Positions 44,998 to 55,000 of a stretch of 64,000 nucleotides of DNA are shown piece by piece. The DNA comes from Bacteroidia bacterium. GTDB lineage: Bacteria > Bacteroidota > Bacteroidia > B-17B0 > Aurantibacillaceae. The translations under genes and the position numbers were made by a program. Position 1 is the first letter of the stretch. Every line of letters begins with the position of its first letter. Where the stretch lies: positions 33,867 to 97,866 of the forward strand of contig JAEUTQ010000017.1 of assembly GCA_016787445.1 (NCBI GenBank), read 5' to 3'. A model generated the notes under the pieces. The model was not told the origin of the DNA. It did not search any database and worked only from the letters and a program-made list of their open reading frames with translations.

Positions 44998-45240
44998 TTA
45001 AAATTCCAAATCCCACACGCTTCTTCTCTTGTTGCGTGTATATAACGGCTTAAAATAATTTTTGTGCTCCAGTATAAATGCCATTATAAAATAAATTATA
45101 ACCGGACTCCCAAACGTAAAAAACGAAAGGTAGATAAAATACATTCTGATTTTTGTGGTTTTAATGCCAAGTTTTTTCCCCCACCATTCACACACACCAA
45201 ACGCTTGTTCTTCAAACCAAGAAACAATTCCTTTTATCAT
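44998..45240 (-). CDS. Small PspC-domain protein
   Basis: An 80-residue protein consisting of a PspC-like domain: FGVCEWWGKKLGIKTTKIRMYFIYLSFFTFGSPVIIYFIMAF. Two hydrophobic stretches suggest a membrane hairpin. It differs from the long PspC protein at 40765-42609 and has no PadR partner. 20 bp after the DUF2851 gene, in the same operon. Possibly an envelope-stress membrane component (family inference). Confidence 0.75.
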   Translation of the reverse strand: MIKGIVSWFEEQAFGVCEWWGKKLGIKTTKIRMYFIYLSFFTFGSPVIIYFIMAFILEHKNYFKPLYTRNKRRSVWDLEF

Positions 45241-45260
45241 ACTTACAAATTTAAAAAAAT

Positions 45261-46529
45261 CTAGGGTTTAATCAAGAGCTGTGAGGCAATTCCGCACTTT
45301 AAACACTGCTTATTTTTACAATAATTATCAAATAAGTTAATTAAAGCCTGACTTTCTCCTGAGTTACTGAACTTTAATCCTTCTTTAGTGAAATAACGTG
45401 TTTTAACATTCGATTCAAAATCAGTGCCTTCAAAACTTTCTAACGCAGCTTGTTTTAAATGTTCATTTGCGCTTTGTTTGCCGTAGAAGAAAAGAAACGG
45501 CGCAATGGTATTGATTAAAATGTTTTCTATTGATTGAATGCCCATCGCTCCGATTTTTTGTTGCGGTTTTCCTCCCGGATTGTAATGCGTTTGCCAATAG
45601 CCGTCTGGTTCATGTTGCAATACTTCGCTTAATTTTTTAATTGAATTGAATTGTTGTGGTTCGGAAAATAAATTTGGAGAATGATGAATCAGTTTTGCCA
45701 GTTGCCACATTCGCACACTTGGAAAATTGGCCGGTCGCATGCGCATGAATTTCCAAACTCCGGCATTTAACGGCACTAAACCATATTTGTTTTTTAAAAA
45801 CTCAAATTCGTTTTGTAATCGTTGCAGGTATTTATCCTTGTAACTCTTGTCGAGTAGTCCGGCCGTACCAAATAATAAGGCTTCTATCTGAAATAGATTA
45901 TCGGAATGTTTAAGAAGTAAACTTAGGGGTAAATGACGAGCTAAATTCTCGAATGGTTCAGCATTAGTTTTAAAACCAAAGTTTTTAGCAAGCGTTAAGT
46001 AAAAGGTTTGTGAGTAATCGTTTTTACATTGCTCAAATTGCTGTTGAATGTATTCGGTTTTTTTCTCGAGCCTCTCGATGAGCATACGGTTTAACCAGCT
46101 TTGAATTTTTAGAGAGTCTAGTTTTCCGATTTGCCCCGTACATGCTAAAGCTTTTTTGGAATTTACCAGTGATTCATATTTTTTAATCAAGTTATGGCTA
46201 ATGTGATTTTTTAATTCAAGCACTTCGCAGTTTTCTATGGCATGAGTATTGGAATCATTTTGATAAACTACATGTAGGATGATGTTTTTATAAGCGGCAT
46301 CATTCTGATGACCATGTTTAATCCAATCTCCGGCCTGCACGTGAATTTCTACATTACCGGCTAAAATAATGTCACCGATTTTTATTTTGGAATTAAAAAA
46401 ATCAGGTCCCGAATCCTTATTTAATTCACCGGGATTCAGAATGTGAATAGGTTGTTTGTTAACCGTTAGCAGGTTCGAGTGATCAAATAATTTATATTGC
46501 CAGATAAATTGCAATAAATCCTCTTTCAT
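45261..46529 (-). CDS. DUF2851 family protein
   Basis: A 422-residue protein matching DUF2851: MKEDLLQFIWQYKLFDHSNLLT, ILNPGELNKDSGPDFFNSKIKIG, GNVEIHVQAGDWIKHGHQNDAAY, NVILHVV-type core, and a C-terminal Cys cluster CKNKQCLKCGIA. The N-terminal GxxxxDSGPDFF and EIHxxxxDW segments resemble a nuclease-like core with conserved acids, but no biochemical activity is known to me. Shares a 1-bp overlap with YdcF upstream. Family is typical of Bacteroidota. Confidence 0.85.
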   Translation of the reverse strand: MKEDLLQFIWQYKLFDHSNLLTVNKQPIHILNPGELNKDSGPDFFNSKIKIGDIILAGNVEIHVQAGDWIKHGHQNDAAYKNIILHVVYQNDSNTHAIENCEVLELKNHISHNLIKKYESLVNSKKALACTGQIGKLDSLKIQSWLNRMLIERLEKKTEYIQQQFEQCKNDYSQTFYLTLAKNFGFKTNAEPFENLARHLPLSLLLKHSDNLFQIEALLFGTAGLLDKSYKDKYLQRLQNEFEFLKNKYGLVPLNAGVWKFMRMRPANFPSVRMWQLAKLIHHSPNLFSEPQQFNSIKKLSEVLQHEPDGYWQTHYNPGGKPQQKIGAMGIQSIENILINTIAPFLFFYGKQSANEHLKQAALESFEGTDFESNVKTRYFTKEGLKFSNSGESQALINLFDNYCKNKQCLKCGIASQLLIKP

Positions 46530-47296
46530 TATGCATAGCCTTTTAGTTTATAAACTAAGTAACCAATCCATTCATGGATTAAATAATTTAGAGTTTGTAA
46601 GGCTTCGGGATTCGGAATTAAACAATGGTCCCAATCAAAACGCCTTGGCCCGCTAATGCGATTCGTGATATAGGGTGTAATATTGGTAAAGCCGGCTTTC
46701 TCAAACGTTGCTAATGATCGCGGCATGTGATATCCTGAGGTCACTAATAAAATAGTTCCATTAAATTTTAAGCTATCCAGTATCTTTTTGCTGAAGTTGG
46801 CATTCTCATAGGTGTTTTTTGATTGCGATTCGATAATAAGTGCAGAATCGGGAATATGAATGGTGTTTAAATATTTTTTTACATATAAGGCTTCTTTGTG
46901 TTCAGGAAAGCGAATGCTGCCACTGCCTCCTGAGAATAGAATTTGTTTAACTCTTCCTCTATGGTACAATTCCAATGTTTGAAACAGTCTGTCGCCCGAA
47001 TAACCAAAATCAAAGCGCTGCTGACGCTCATCAATGCGGCCTATTCCTCCCAACACAATGGCTACATCATACTTTTCATCAGTCATGTAATAATCAGGAG
47101 TAACGGGTTCCCAGGCACGTGCCAGTTCATCGATTATAAACGAATTAGAACAAATGTAGAGTATGGATAAACTTGTAATAAATAGCTTTTTGCGACGGCC
47201 TTCCACTTTAGTTTTAAAAGCCCATATAATCAGGAAAAAAAACCAAACCAGCGGTGAAAACAGGAATGTTAATACTTTGGATAAAAAGAAAAACAT
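46529..47296 (-). CDS. YdcF/SanA-like membrane protein (DUF218)
   Basis: A 255-residue protein with two N-terminal helices and a DUF218 domain: DVAIVLGGI, QTLELYHRGRVKQILFSGGSG, EALYVKKYL, ESQSKNTYENANFSKKIL, ILLVTSGYHMPRSLATFEKAG. These match YdcF/ElyC/SanA-type proteins linked to envelope/peptidoglycan integrity; activity unproven. Heads a minus-strand operon with DUF2851, PspC-small and coiled-coil genes (TAATG overlap with DUF2851). Diverges from the aminopeptidase gene. Confidence 0.88.
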   Translation of the reverse strand: MFFFLSKVLTFLFSPLVWFFFLIIWAFKTKVEGRRKKLFITSLSILYICSNSFIIDELARAWEPVTPDYYMTDEKYDVAIVLGGIGRIDERQQRFDFGYSGDRLFQTLELYHRGRVKQILFSGGSGSIRFPEHKEALYVKKYLNTIHIPDSALIIESQSKNTYENANFSKKILDSLKFNGTILLVTSGYHMPRSLATFEKAGFTNITPYITNRISGPRRFDWDHCLIPNPEALQTLNYLIHEWIGYLVYKLKGYA

Positions 47297-47323
47297 AATA
47301 CCCCGAAATTAGTGATTTTATAT

Positions 47324-48337
47324 ATGTCTTTTAAAGCCATTTTGAAAATATCCATACACCTATTGCTTTGGCTCATGATGTTTTTAGCATCCTTATTTCA
47401 TTCAACCGGTGTTTATTTGGCAAATCAAGCCATCGGTCAATTAAAGATTCTTAATGGAAAGGAAAGTTTTGAGGATTATATTAAAGATGCAAATCCGGAT
47501 AAAATGGAACTCGATAATTTAAATTTAATCACGGAGCTTAAGCGATACTCCGAAGATTCATTGGGATTTAAACCAACCAAAAATTTTACGAAAATTTACA
47601 ATCACGGCAATGAACCCTTGTTATGGGTTGTTTCAGCCTCCGAAAAGTATGCTATCAAAGCTTTTTACTGGTCTTTTCCGATTGTTGGCGAAGTTTCATA
47701 CAAAGGTTTTTTTACAAAGGAAAAAGCATTGATTGAGAAAAACAGACTTATTTGTCTTGGATATGATGTAGATGTTCGTCCGGTTTCAGCTTGGTCAACA
47801 CTCGGTTGGTTTAGTGATCCGGTTTTAAGCGGCATGTTAAGCAGAAGTAAAGGTTGGTTGTGCAATTTAATTTTTCATGAATTATTTCACGCCACTTATT
47901 ACGCACCAAGCTCTGTAGATTACGATGAGAATTTAGCTTCGTTTATTGCGCATAAAGCCACCTTGCAATTTTTAATTACTGATACTGCAGCCTTAAATGC
48001 CTACCAAAAGTCATACTCCGACAACAAAATCATTGATGATTATACAACTCATGTTATTACTTCTCTCAATCGGTTTTATGATAGTATTTCGAATGTATCA
48101 AATAGCAGCAGATTAATTCTAAAACAGCAAAGGATATTTCATTTACTCAATGGATACCGTGATTTACCAATTGAAGGAAAGGATAAGGTTAACAGGATAT
48201 GTGAGCAGATTAAAACCTCGGGTAATGCTTGGTTCGTTGATTTTGAACAGTATAATGCTTTGCAGGATTCTCTAGAGAGGGATTTTAACAAAATTTATAA
48301 ATCAAACCTCCGGGAAATGGTACAATCTTTGAAATAA
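47324..48337 (+). CDS. Predicted aminopeptidase (Aminopep family, COG4324-like)
   Basis: A 337-residue membrane-anchored zinc metalloprotease. An N-terminal helix (LLLWLMMFLASLFHSTGVYLA) is followed by the family motifs WVVSASEKYAIKAFYW, GYDVDVRPVSAWSTLGWF and the zinc helix LIFHELFHATYY, in which HELFH is an HExxH site; DENLASFIAHKA may give the third ligand. The ATG at 47324 is preferred to the TTG at 47312. Substrate unknown; a periplasmic peptidase is likely. Divergent from YdcF. Confidence 0.85.
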   Translation: MSFKAILKISIHLLLWLMMFLASLFHSTGVYLANQAIGQLKILNGKESFEDYIKDANPDKMELDNLNLITELKRYSEDSLGFKPTKNFTKIYNHGNEPLLWVVSASEKYAIKAFYWSFPIVGEVSYKGFFTKEKALIEKNRLICLGYDVDVRPVSAWSTLGWFSDPVLSGMLSRSKGWLCNLIFHELFHATYYAPSSVDYDENLASFIAHKATLQFLITDTAALNAYQKSYSDNKIIDDYTTHVITSLNRFYDSISNVSNSSRLILKQQRIFHLLNGYRDLPIEGKDKVNRICEQIKTSGNAWFVDFEQYNALQDSLERDFNKIYKSNLREMVQSLK

Positions 48338-48353
48338 AAAATACGCATCTTTA

Positions 48354-48361
48354 TAACTTTA
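48354..48361 (+). promoter_or_regulatory. Possible promoter of the first thioredoxin-like gene
   Basis: TAACTTTA (one mismatch from TAnnTTTG) with TTTG at 48328-48331, 22-bp spacer. It would give an ~84-nt leader that contains an imperfect hairpin (atacccctgtt, 48372-48382; aacagaggtat, 48408-48418). Confidence 0.3.
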
Positions 48362-48451
48362 ACTCCATGAAATACCCCTGTTTCCAAAACGCCAAAGCCA
48401 ACAAAATAACAGAGGTATACCATATGGCCTTTTAAGAACAAATTTTTATAT

Positions 48452-49963
48452 ATGAAAAAAGCTCTTACAATTTTATCCTTTTTTACTTTGACAAATGTTT
48501 TTTCGCAAGGCGGATATGAAATCAAAGTGTCCATAAAAAATTTCACGGATTCCGTGGCTTACCTGGCGAAGTATAATTTCGGAAAGCAATACTTAGTTGA
48601 CACCTGCAAAAAAGTACAAAAGGGAACGATTGTTTTTAAAGGGAAAATGGATCTCGACAAAGGCGTTTACTTCCTGGTGAACCAGCAAAAGGGACATATG
48701 TTTGATTTTCTCTTAAATGAGAATACCAAGCTTAATTTCACTTCTGATATGGCCGATTTACAATATAATTTGAAATCTGTTGGCTCTAAGGAAAATGAAG
48801 ATTTCTTTGCGTATACACGTTTTTACATGGATAAAAACAAAGCTTTCTCTGAATTAAGAGAGAAAACGAAGGGTATGAGTAAGGAAGATTCAACGAAATT
48901 TATCAGTGAAAAGGTAAAAGTGTTTTCCGATGAAGTGGCCAAATTTGAGAAGGATGTAACAGCCGCGCAAAAAGGAAAGTTTTTTGGCGACTGGTTAAAT
49001 TTGAAAGCCGAAAAGGAAGTCAAAGATGCTGATATGCCACGTTTAAAAAACGCTACCGACTCAGCTTTTTATCGTTTTAATTATTACAAGAATCATTATT
49101 GGGATGGGATTAATTTTTCGGATGATCGTTTGTTACGTACTCAGTTTTTGGAAACCCGCGTAAATAAATATTTTGATCAGCTCATTCAGCAGTTAGGTCC
49201 GGATTCGGTGATTGTTGAGATGGACAAAGTCTTAAAAATGTGCCCGCCTCAGAGCGAAATGTTTAAGTACATGTTCGTTTATTTTATGGTGAATTACGAA
49301 AACCATAAACTGATGGGATTCGATAAAGTGTTTGTTCATTTGGTAGACAATTACATCAGAACTAAAAAGGCCGGAGGCATTTACGATGAAAAAACAATTG
49401 AGAAGATCATTGAGAAATCAGATAAAATAAAGCCTTTATTGATTGGCTCCATTGCGCCAGAGTTAATGTTGATTGATACCATTAATGGTAAAATTGTAAA
49501 TAAAATGGGATTCGATACAGCGCAGACTTCTGAGTCGGTAACTAAGTTGTATTATGCCAACATGCAAAAGATTACGCCTATGTATAAACCGCTTTCTTCC
49601 ATAAAGGCAAAATATACAGTGCTTATTTTCTGGGATGTGGAGTGCGGTCATTGCCAGACGGAGATGCCGAAATTGGTGGAGGTTTATCATGAGTTAAAGA
49701 AAAAGACCGATGTACAAGTTGTAGCGGTGTATACCTTGCAGGAATTTGAAAAATGGCGCAAATATCTGATTTCTAAAAAACTTGATTTCATCAATCTTTA
49801 TGATCCGGTTTACATAAATAACATGAAAAACAAATACGACATTTTCTCTACACCAAAAGTGTTTATTCTGGATGAAAAGAAAACGATAATCGCTAAGCAT
49901 ATGCCGGTTGATAAAATCCCGGAATTGATAGAAATTCACGAAAAGAAATTTAAAACCAATTAA
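48452..49963 (+). CDS. Exported DUF4369-DUF5106-thioredoxin protein, copy 1
   Basis: A 503-residue protein: signal peptide (LTILSFFTLTNVFSQ), DUF4369-like beta domain (~20-115; AYLAKYNFGKQYLVDTCKK), helical DUF5106-like region (~180-320; HYWDGINFSDDRLLRTQF) and a TlpA-like thioredoxin domain (~360-503) with active-site WDVECGHC; the first Cys is at residue ~398. The family acts in the periplasm in thiol-disulfide exchange; the CGHC pair is intact. A paralogue of the same length follows directly (50013-51509), so the genes arose by tandem duplication. Confidence 0.85.
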   Translation: MKKALTILSFFTLTNVFSQGGYEIKVSIKNFTDSVAYLAKYNFGKQYLVDTCKKVQKGTIVFKGKMDLDKGVYFLVNQQKGHMFDFLLNENTKLNFTSDMADLQYNLKSVGSKENEDFFAYTRFYMDKNKAFSELREKTKGMSKEDSTKFISEKVKVFSDEVAKFEKDVTAAQKGKFFGDWLNLKAEKEVKDADMPRLKNATDSAFYRFNYYKNHYWDGINFSDDRLLRTQFLETRVNKYFDQLIQQLGPDSVIVEMDKVLKMCPPQSEMFKYMFVYFMVNYENHKLMGFDKVFVHLVDNYIRTKKAGGIYDEKTIEKIIEKSDKIKPLLIGSIAPELMLIDTINGKIVNKMGFDTAQTSESVTKLYYANMQKITPMYKPLSSIKAKYTVLIFWDVECGHCQTEMPKLVEVYHELKKKTDVQVVAVYTLQEFEKWRKYLISKKLDFINLYDPVYINNMKNKYDIFSTPKVFILDEKKTIIAKHMPVDKIPELIEIHEKKFKTN

Positions 49964-49987
49964 TGACGTCAAAGTTTAATGTTTTGT

Positions 49988-49995
49988 TAAATTTG
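49988..49995 (+). promoter_or_regulatory. -7 element for the second thioredoxin-like gene
   Basis: Perfect TAAATTTG. The predicted start (~50002) lies downstream of an ATG at 49998 and so favours the ATG at 50013 as initiation site. No -33 box seen. Confidence 0.45.
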
Positions 49996-50012
49996 TAATG
50001 CAAATCCGAATT

Positions 50013-51509
50013 ATGAAAAAACTATTAATAGCATTCTCCGCCCTTTTATCATCACAACTTGTTGCGCAAGGTGGTTACGATATTAAAATTTCTATTAAGG
50101 GAAATACAGATACCGTAGCTTATCTGGCAAAATACACTTTCGATAAACAGTATATAGTAGATACTTGCAAAAAGGTAAGCAAAGGGAATATTGTATTTAA
50201 AGGTAAAAAGGACCTTGACAAAGGTGTTTATTTTTTAGTGAGTCAGGAAAAGGTGAGATACTTCGACTTTTTTATAAATGAATCTTCTAAACTCAGCATT
50301 ACAACGGATGCGGCTGATTTTGTAAAAAATTTAAAGGCGCCGGGCTCTAAGGAGAATGAAGAATTTTTTAAATACATTAATTATATCACAGAACGTAATC
50401 AGGAGTTTGGAAAATTAAGAGAGCAAACTAAAGGTAAATCGAAAGAAGACTCAACAAACTTTATGAAAGAAAAATCAGCTGAATTGAATAAAGCTGTTGT
50501 GAAGTTTGATCAGGAATTCATGAACGCTCATGCCGGAACATTTTTGTATGATGTATTGAATCTTAAAACTGAAAAAGAATTAAAGGATGTTCCCAAAGCG
50601 AGTAATGGTCGTCCGGATAGCATCGCCGTTTATAAATATTATAAAGCCCATTTTTGGGATGGTGTGAATTTTAAAGATGATCGTGTTTTACGTACACCGT
50701 TTTTTGCCGACCGCTTAAAACGTTATTTCAACAGTGTAATTATCCAAATGCCTGACACCATTACTTCCGAAATTAATAAGGTAATGAAGCAATGTAATCC
50801 GGAGAGTGACATGTTTAAATTTTTGTTGGCTTACTTTATGCCAACGTATGAGCAAAGTAAAATCATGGGTTTTGATAAAGTGTTTTGTGATTTAGTTGAT
50901 ACATATATAAGAACCGGAATGGCAAAGGGTGTTTATGACGAAACAACCAGTAAAAAAATCGCGGAGCGTGTAGACATTCTGCGACCACTTTTATTGGGTT
51001 CTCAGGCTCCTGATTTATTGATGATTGATACGGTGAATGCAAAAATCACCAGCAAAATGGGATTTGATACTGCCAAAACAAGTTCTAGTGTTACTAAGTT
51101 GTATTACGATAACGCGCAAAAACTCACTGCATTATTTACAACACTTTATTCAGTTAAAGCTAAATGGACCTTATTAGTATTCTGGGATGTAGATTGCGGT
51201 CATTGTAAAACCGAAATGCCAAAGTTAAGAGATGCGTATGCTGAAATGAAGAGTAAGTATGATTTAAAAATCTTCGCCGTTTATACGCAACACGAATACG
51301 ATAAATGGAGAAAGTATTTGATTGAAAACAAACTCGATTTCATGAACGTGTATGATCCGGTACATATTAATAACATCAAAACTAAATATGATATTTTCTC
51401 GACCCCGGTCATTTATTTATTAGATAAAGACAAGAAAATTAAAGCGAAGCGTCTTTCAGTAGATCAAGCCGTTGAAATGATAAAAGTGTTTGATAAACAA
51501 GAGAAATAG
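50013..51509 (+). CDS. Exported DUF4369-DUF5106-thioredoxin protein, copy 2
   Basis: A 498-residue paralogue of the preceding protein with the same order: signal peptide (MKKLLIAFSALLSSQLVAQ), DUF4369-like part (AYLAKYTFDKQYIVDTCKK), DUF5106-like part (HFWDGVNFKDDRVLRTPFF) and a thioredoxin domain with WDVDCGHC (Cys ~395). The copies agree strongly in the domain cores and differ at the ends, so the duplication is not recent. The start is set at 50013, where the signal peptide begins, rather than at 49998. A strong terminator follows. Confidence 0.85.
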   Translation: MKKLLIAFSALLSSQLVAQGGYDIKISIKGNTDTVAYLAKYTFDKQYIVDTCKKVSKGNIVFKGKKDLDKGVYFLVSQEKVRYFDFFINESSKLSITTDAADFVKNLKAPGSKENEEFFKYINYITERNQEFGKLREQTKGKSKEDSTNFMKEKSAELNKAVVKFDQEFMNAHAGTFLYDVLNLKTEKELKDVPKASNGRPDSIAVYKYYKAHFWDGVNFKDDRVLRTPFFADRLKRYFNSVIIQMPDTITSEINKVMKQCNPESDMFKFLLAYFMPTYEQSKIMGFDKVFCDLVDTYIRTGMAKGVYDETTSKKIAERVDILRPLLLGSQAPDLLMIDTVNAKITSKMGFDTAKTSSSVTKLYYDNAQKLTALFTTLYSVKAKWTLLVFWDVDCGHCKTEMPKLRDAYAEMKSKYDLKIFAVYTQHEYDKWRKYLIENKLDFMNVYDPVHINNIKTKYDIFSTPVIYLLDKDKKIKAKRLSVDQAVEMIKVFDKQEK

Positions 51510-51530
51510 GACTTAATCATAAACTCAATT

Positions 51531-51552
51531 AAACCCGGACTTGTCCGGGTTT
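51531..51552 (+). terminator. Intrinsic terminator of the thioredoxin-like pair
   Basis: Stem aaacccggac / gtccgggttt with a tight central loop and a run of T to ~51557. Confidence 0.9.
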
Positions 51553-51580
51553 TTTTATGCAATTAAGTTTTTTTAACTTT

Positions 51581-51597
51581 TTGGCACGATAATTGAA
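51581..51597 (+). promoter_or_regulatory. Sigma-54-like -24/-12 promoter upstream of the small secreted protein
   Basis: TTGGCACG-N4-TTGAA, the same sequence class as the element at 20053. The predicted start (~51608) supports the ATG at 51619 and excludes the in-frame ATG at 51598. Confidence 0.55.
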
Positions 51598-51618
51598 ATG
51601 TGTCTTAAAAAATCACGT

Positions 51619-52083
51619 ATGAAACGGCAATACCTATTATTTTTGACTTTATGGATGGCATTTTTTGTTAATGCACAAGATGCTCAGTTTACCAAAGATT
51701 TTATTAATAAAACCAATTTGGCAATTAACAAAGTTCAAAAGGAAATAATCCGATCGGGCAATACCAGTTACGAATCTAAGTTTAAGGAAGCTTTAGGTTA
51801 TCAGTCAGCAGCCGTTCAATCATATCAAACGGATTTAACGCATAGTTATAATTTATCTCATCAATCACTATCAGTATGTGTTACTATTTTAGATGCACTA
51901 AATCCAACATCCGCAGTATACTTTAAACCAAGCCAAACCGAGAATGAAATCATAACAAATAATTTAAATCATACCGGAAATTTGCTTGATAAGTATTTGT
52001 CAAAGCAAAAAAAGGAGGAAATCTCTCTGATAAATATTTCTACTCCGGGTTCCTTAAAGATTTTAAACTTAAATATTGATTAA
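51619..52083 (+). CDS. Small exported protein of unknown function
   Basis: A 154-residue protein: signal peptide (YLLFLTLWMAFFVNAQ) and a helical mature part (DFINKTNLAINKVQKEIIRS, YQTDLTHSYNLSHQSLSVCV). No recognisable domain. It lies 1 bp before the following T9SS cargo gene, so the two are co-transcribed, perhaps as a partner or chaperone-like factor (inference from arrangement only). Start at 51619 chosen because the signal peptide and predicted transcription start agree. Confidence 0.65.
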   Translation: MKRQYLLFLTLWMAFFVNAQDAQFTKDFINKTNLAINKVQKEIIRSGNTSYESKFKEALGYQSAAVQSYQTDLTHSYNLSHQSLSVCVTILDALNPTSAVYFKPSQTENEIITNNLNHTGNLLDKYLSKQKKEEISLINISTPGSLKILNLNID

Positions 52084-52084
52084 A

Positions 52085-55000
52085 ATGATGAAAAAAGTAT
52101 TTATAGTTTTAGCATTATTCGCCATTATACTTAAAGTGAATGGCCAGGGAATGCCTTTCTGTCCAAACATAACGGCATTATCATCTACAGTTCCGCTTTG
52201 CGGAGGAAGCTGCACCACTTTAAGTGCAAATGTAGTTGCAGTTAATCAAACCAATACCTATTCGATACAATCCATTCCTTATGTGCCTTATTCGTTTACA
52301 GGAGGTACTGCAGTATCAGTGGGTGTAGATGATGTTTGGAGTCAGGTTATTAATTTAGGTTTTGATTTTTGTTACTTTGGTAACACATATCAAACTTGTA
52401 TACTTGGTTCTAATGGTCAACTATCATTTAGTGTTACTCCACCTTTACCTGGAGGTTTTAATAATTGGGTGATATCAACTGCCATTCCTAATACGGTTGA
52501 TTTACCAGGAAATACAATATGCGCTGCATTTCGAGATATCGATCCTTCTTTTGGCGGTAACATGCGCTATTATTTTACCGGAACCGCACCATGCAGGGCT
52601 TTGGTAATTTACTGGAGTAATATCCCAATGTTTTCAAATCCTGGTTCCTGTAGTGGAATACCTAATTCTACTTTTCAATTAGTATTATATGAAAACACAA
52701 ATTTCATTGATGTTTATATTCAAAATAGTACCACATGTCCGGGATGGAATGGAGGAAGAGGAATTATTGGTATTCAGAATATGAATGGAACGGTTGCTTA
52801 TTCTCCGCCAAACAGAAATTTCCCAAACACTTGGACAGCATTAAATGAGGCCTGGCGATTTGTTCCAACCGGACCGCAATCTTATACAGTATCATGGGCA
52901 GGACCGAGTGGTCCGATTGGAACCGGGATTACACAAACAGTTTGTCCTTCCTCAACCACTACTTATACAGCCACAATGAACGTGACTAGCTGCACAGGTG
53001 TAAATAGTACTTATACAAGTGCTGTTACTGTAACTGTTTCGCCAAATCCTCCGCCGGTGGTGACTGCCAATGTATCTTCACAGTTATCTTGTACTTCCGC
53101 TACTAACGCTGCGAATGCAGTTATCACCTCCGGTACACCTGGCTATACGGTAAATTGGGCGCCGCCTGCAACAATGACGGGTTCAACTGCTACTACGTAT
53201 TCGGTAAGTGGAATGAGCGCAGGGGTGAACACCGTTACTGTAAAAGACGCGAATGGATGTACGGGAACAACAACATTAAGTGTAAATCCTTTACCGGCAG
53301 TACCTAGCTTTTCCATCAGCGCACCATCAGGAACTGTTTTAGGATGTTCGCCATCTACATTAAATTTAATAGCAGTCAATACTTCTACACTCGCTAACAT
53401 GTCATATACATGGACAAGTGCATCTACAGGAACATTTGTTGGTAATCCTTGGGTGGGCGGAGCGCCACTCGGAACAAACATCTTAACAGTAACAGGTATG
53501 GATGCCACAGCAGGATCATGTGCAGTAACCCAAACCATAGCCATTTCACAGGTGCTTACTCCTGTGCCGGTAACAGTAACACCAATTTCACGTACACTAA
53601 CTTGCAACGGAGCATGTGCCTCATTTACGGCTTTAACAACGACAACAACTAACATTACGGGTCAGTGGATTGCGCCGGGAAATGTTCCAATTGGAAGTTC
53701 ATCCAGTACGCCATTGCTGGGCTGTTTTAATTCTCCAGGTACATATACTGTTGTGTTTATCGATGGGGTTACAGGTTGTACAGGAACACAAACTGTTTCA
53801 GTTTTCGCTAATAACACTGTTCCTACAATTTCAGTTACGGCTAATTTAGGTTATAGTATAACTTGTTCTGTGCCGTGTGTAAGTTTAGCCATCTCTGCAA
53901 GTTCAAATATCGCTCCTGTTTCTTATTCTTGGACGAATGTCACCTCAAGTGTCGTAAGTACACCATCTAATGGAGGCTACTCTGTTTGTGTGCCAGGAAA
54001 TTATATAGCCTCTTTTAAGGACGGTAATAACTGCACAGTTTCGCAAACGGTAACTGTATTTATTGATACGTTGAGGATAATTCCAACAGCTACAACCAAT
54101 TTATCAAGTAACAGCTTTACGCTGAATTGTAAATATGATACTTTGTTAGCAACAGCAATTTCCAACCCTATGTTATCGGCCAATAATTACAGCTGGACTG
54201 TACCACCGAATTTAACCACCTTCACCAATCAGGTTTCAGTGAATTTATCAAATATTACATCAACGACTTCACCAACAAATTATACTGTGTTATGTACTAA
54301 TCCTGTGAATGGTTGCGTAGGAAGAAGCAGAGTTAGTTTCTATAAAGATGTTTTTGTACCGAAGTATAATGCGGTATTTACACCGAGTGCAATTACTTGT
54401 TCTAATTTATGTATACAGTTCTCGCCTCAATTAGCGAGTGGTACTTCAACCATTCCAATTACGTTTACATTTACATCACCGGCGCCAACAACAACTAATA
54501 ATATTCCTGGCTCCACGTTTTGCTCAGCCGGTACTTATACAATGAATTATACTAATTCACAAAATGGCTGTTCTTCCGTCACAACTGCAATTGTACCATT
54601 AAATACAGTTCCGCCATCTACTGTTCCTTTATCACCCGTACAAATACCATGCGGACAAACCACAACTGTTGTTACGGCAGGTACCACCACCACATCCACC
54701 ACGTACACCTATGTATGGAAGGGTCCAATGAATTCGGGCTTTAGTTGTTCAAACTGTTATAGCACAACCGTAAATATGCCTGGAGTTTATTTTGTGACAA
54801 TAACTAACACAGTGAATGGTTGCGCTACCACTAATTCAATTCTTGTTACAACCGGTTCGTTAGATGTAAGCATGACAGCCAATCCTTCAAGTGGATTCTC
54901 ACCGCTGGGAGTAAGTTTCGAAAACACAACGCCATTTACAAGTTCATCTGGAACCATGACAACTATTTGGAATTATGGTACAGGTTCAAGCGTCTCAACA

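Noticed and set aside
48372..48418. Hairpin in the leader of the first thioredoxin-like gene
   Set aside because: One mismatch and a long loop, no T-run, no ligand-type consensus; too weak to call a riboswitch or terminator.
53143..53655. 170-codon minus-strand open frame opposite the type B cargo gene
   Set aside because: It is a mirror of a Thr/Ser-rich repeat region whose plus-strand protein is clearly real; composition explains the absence of stops.
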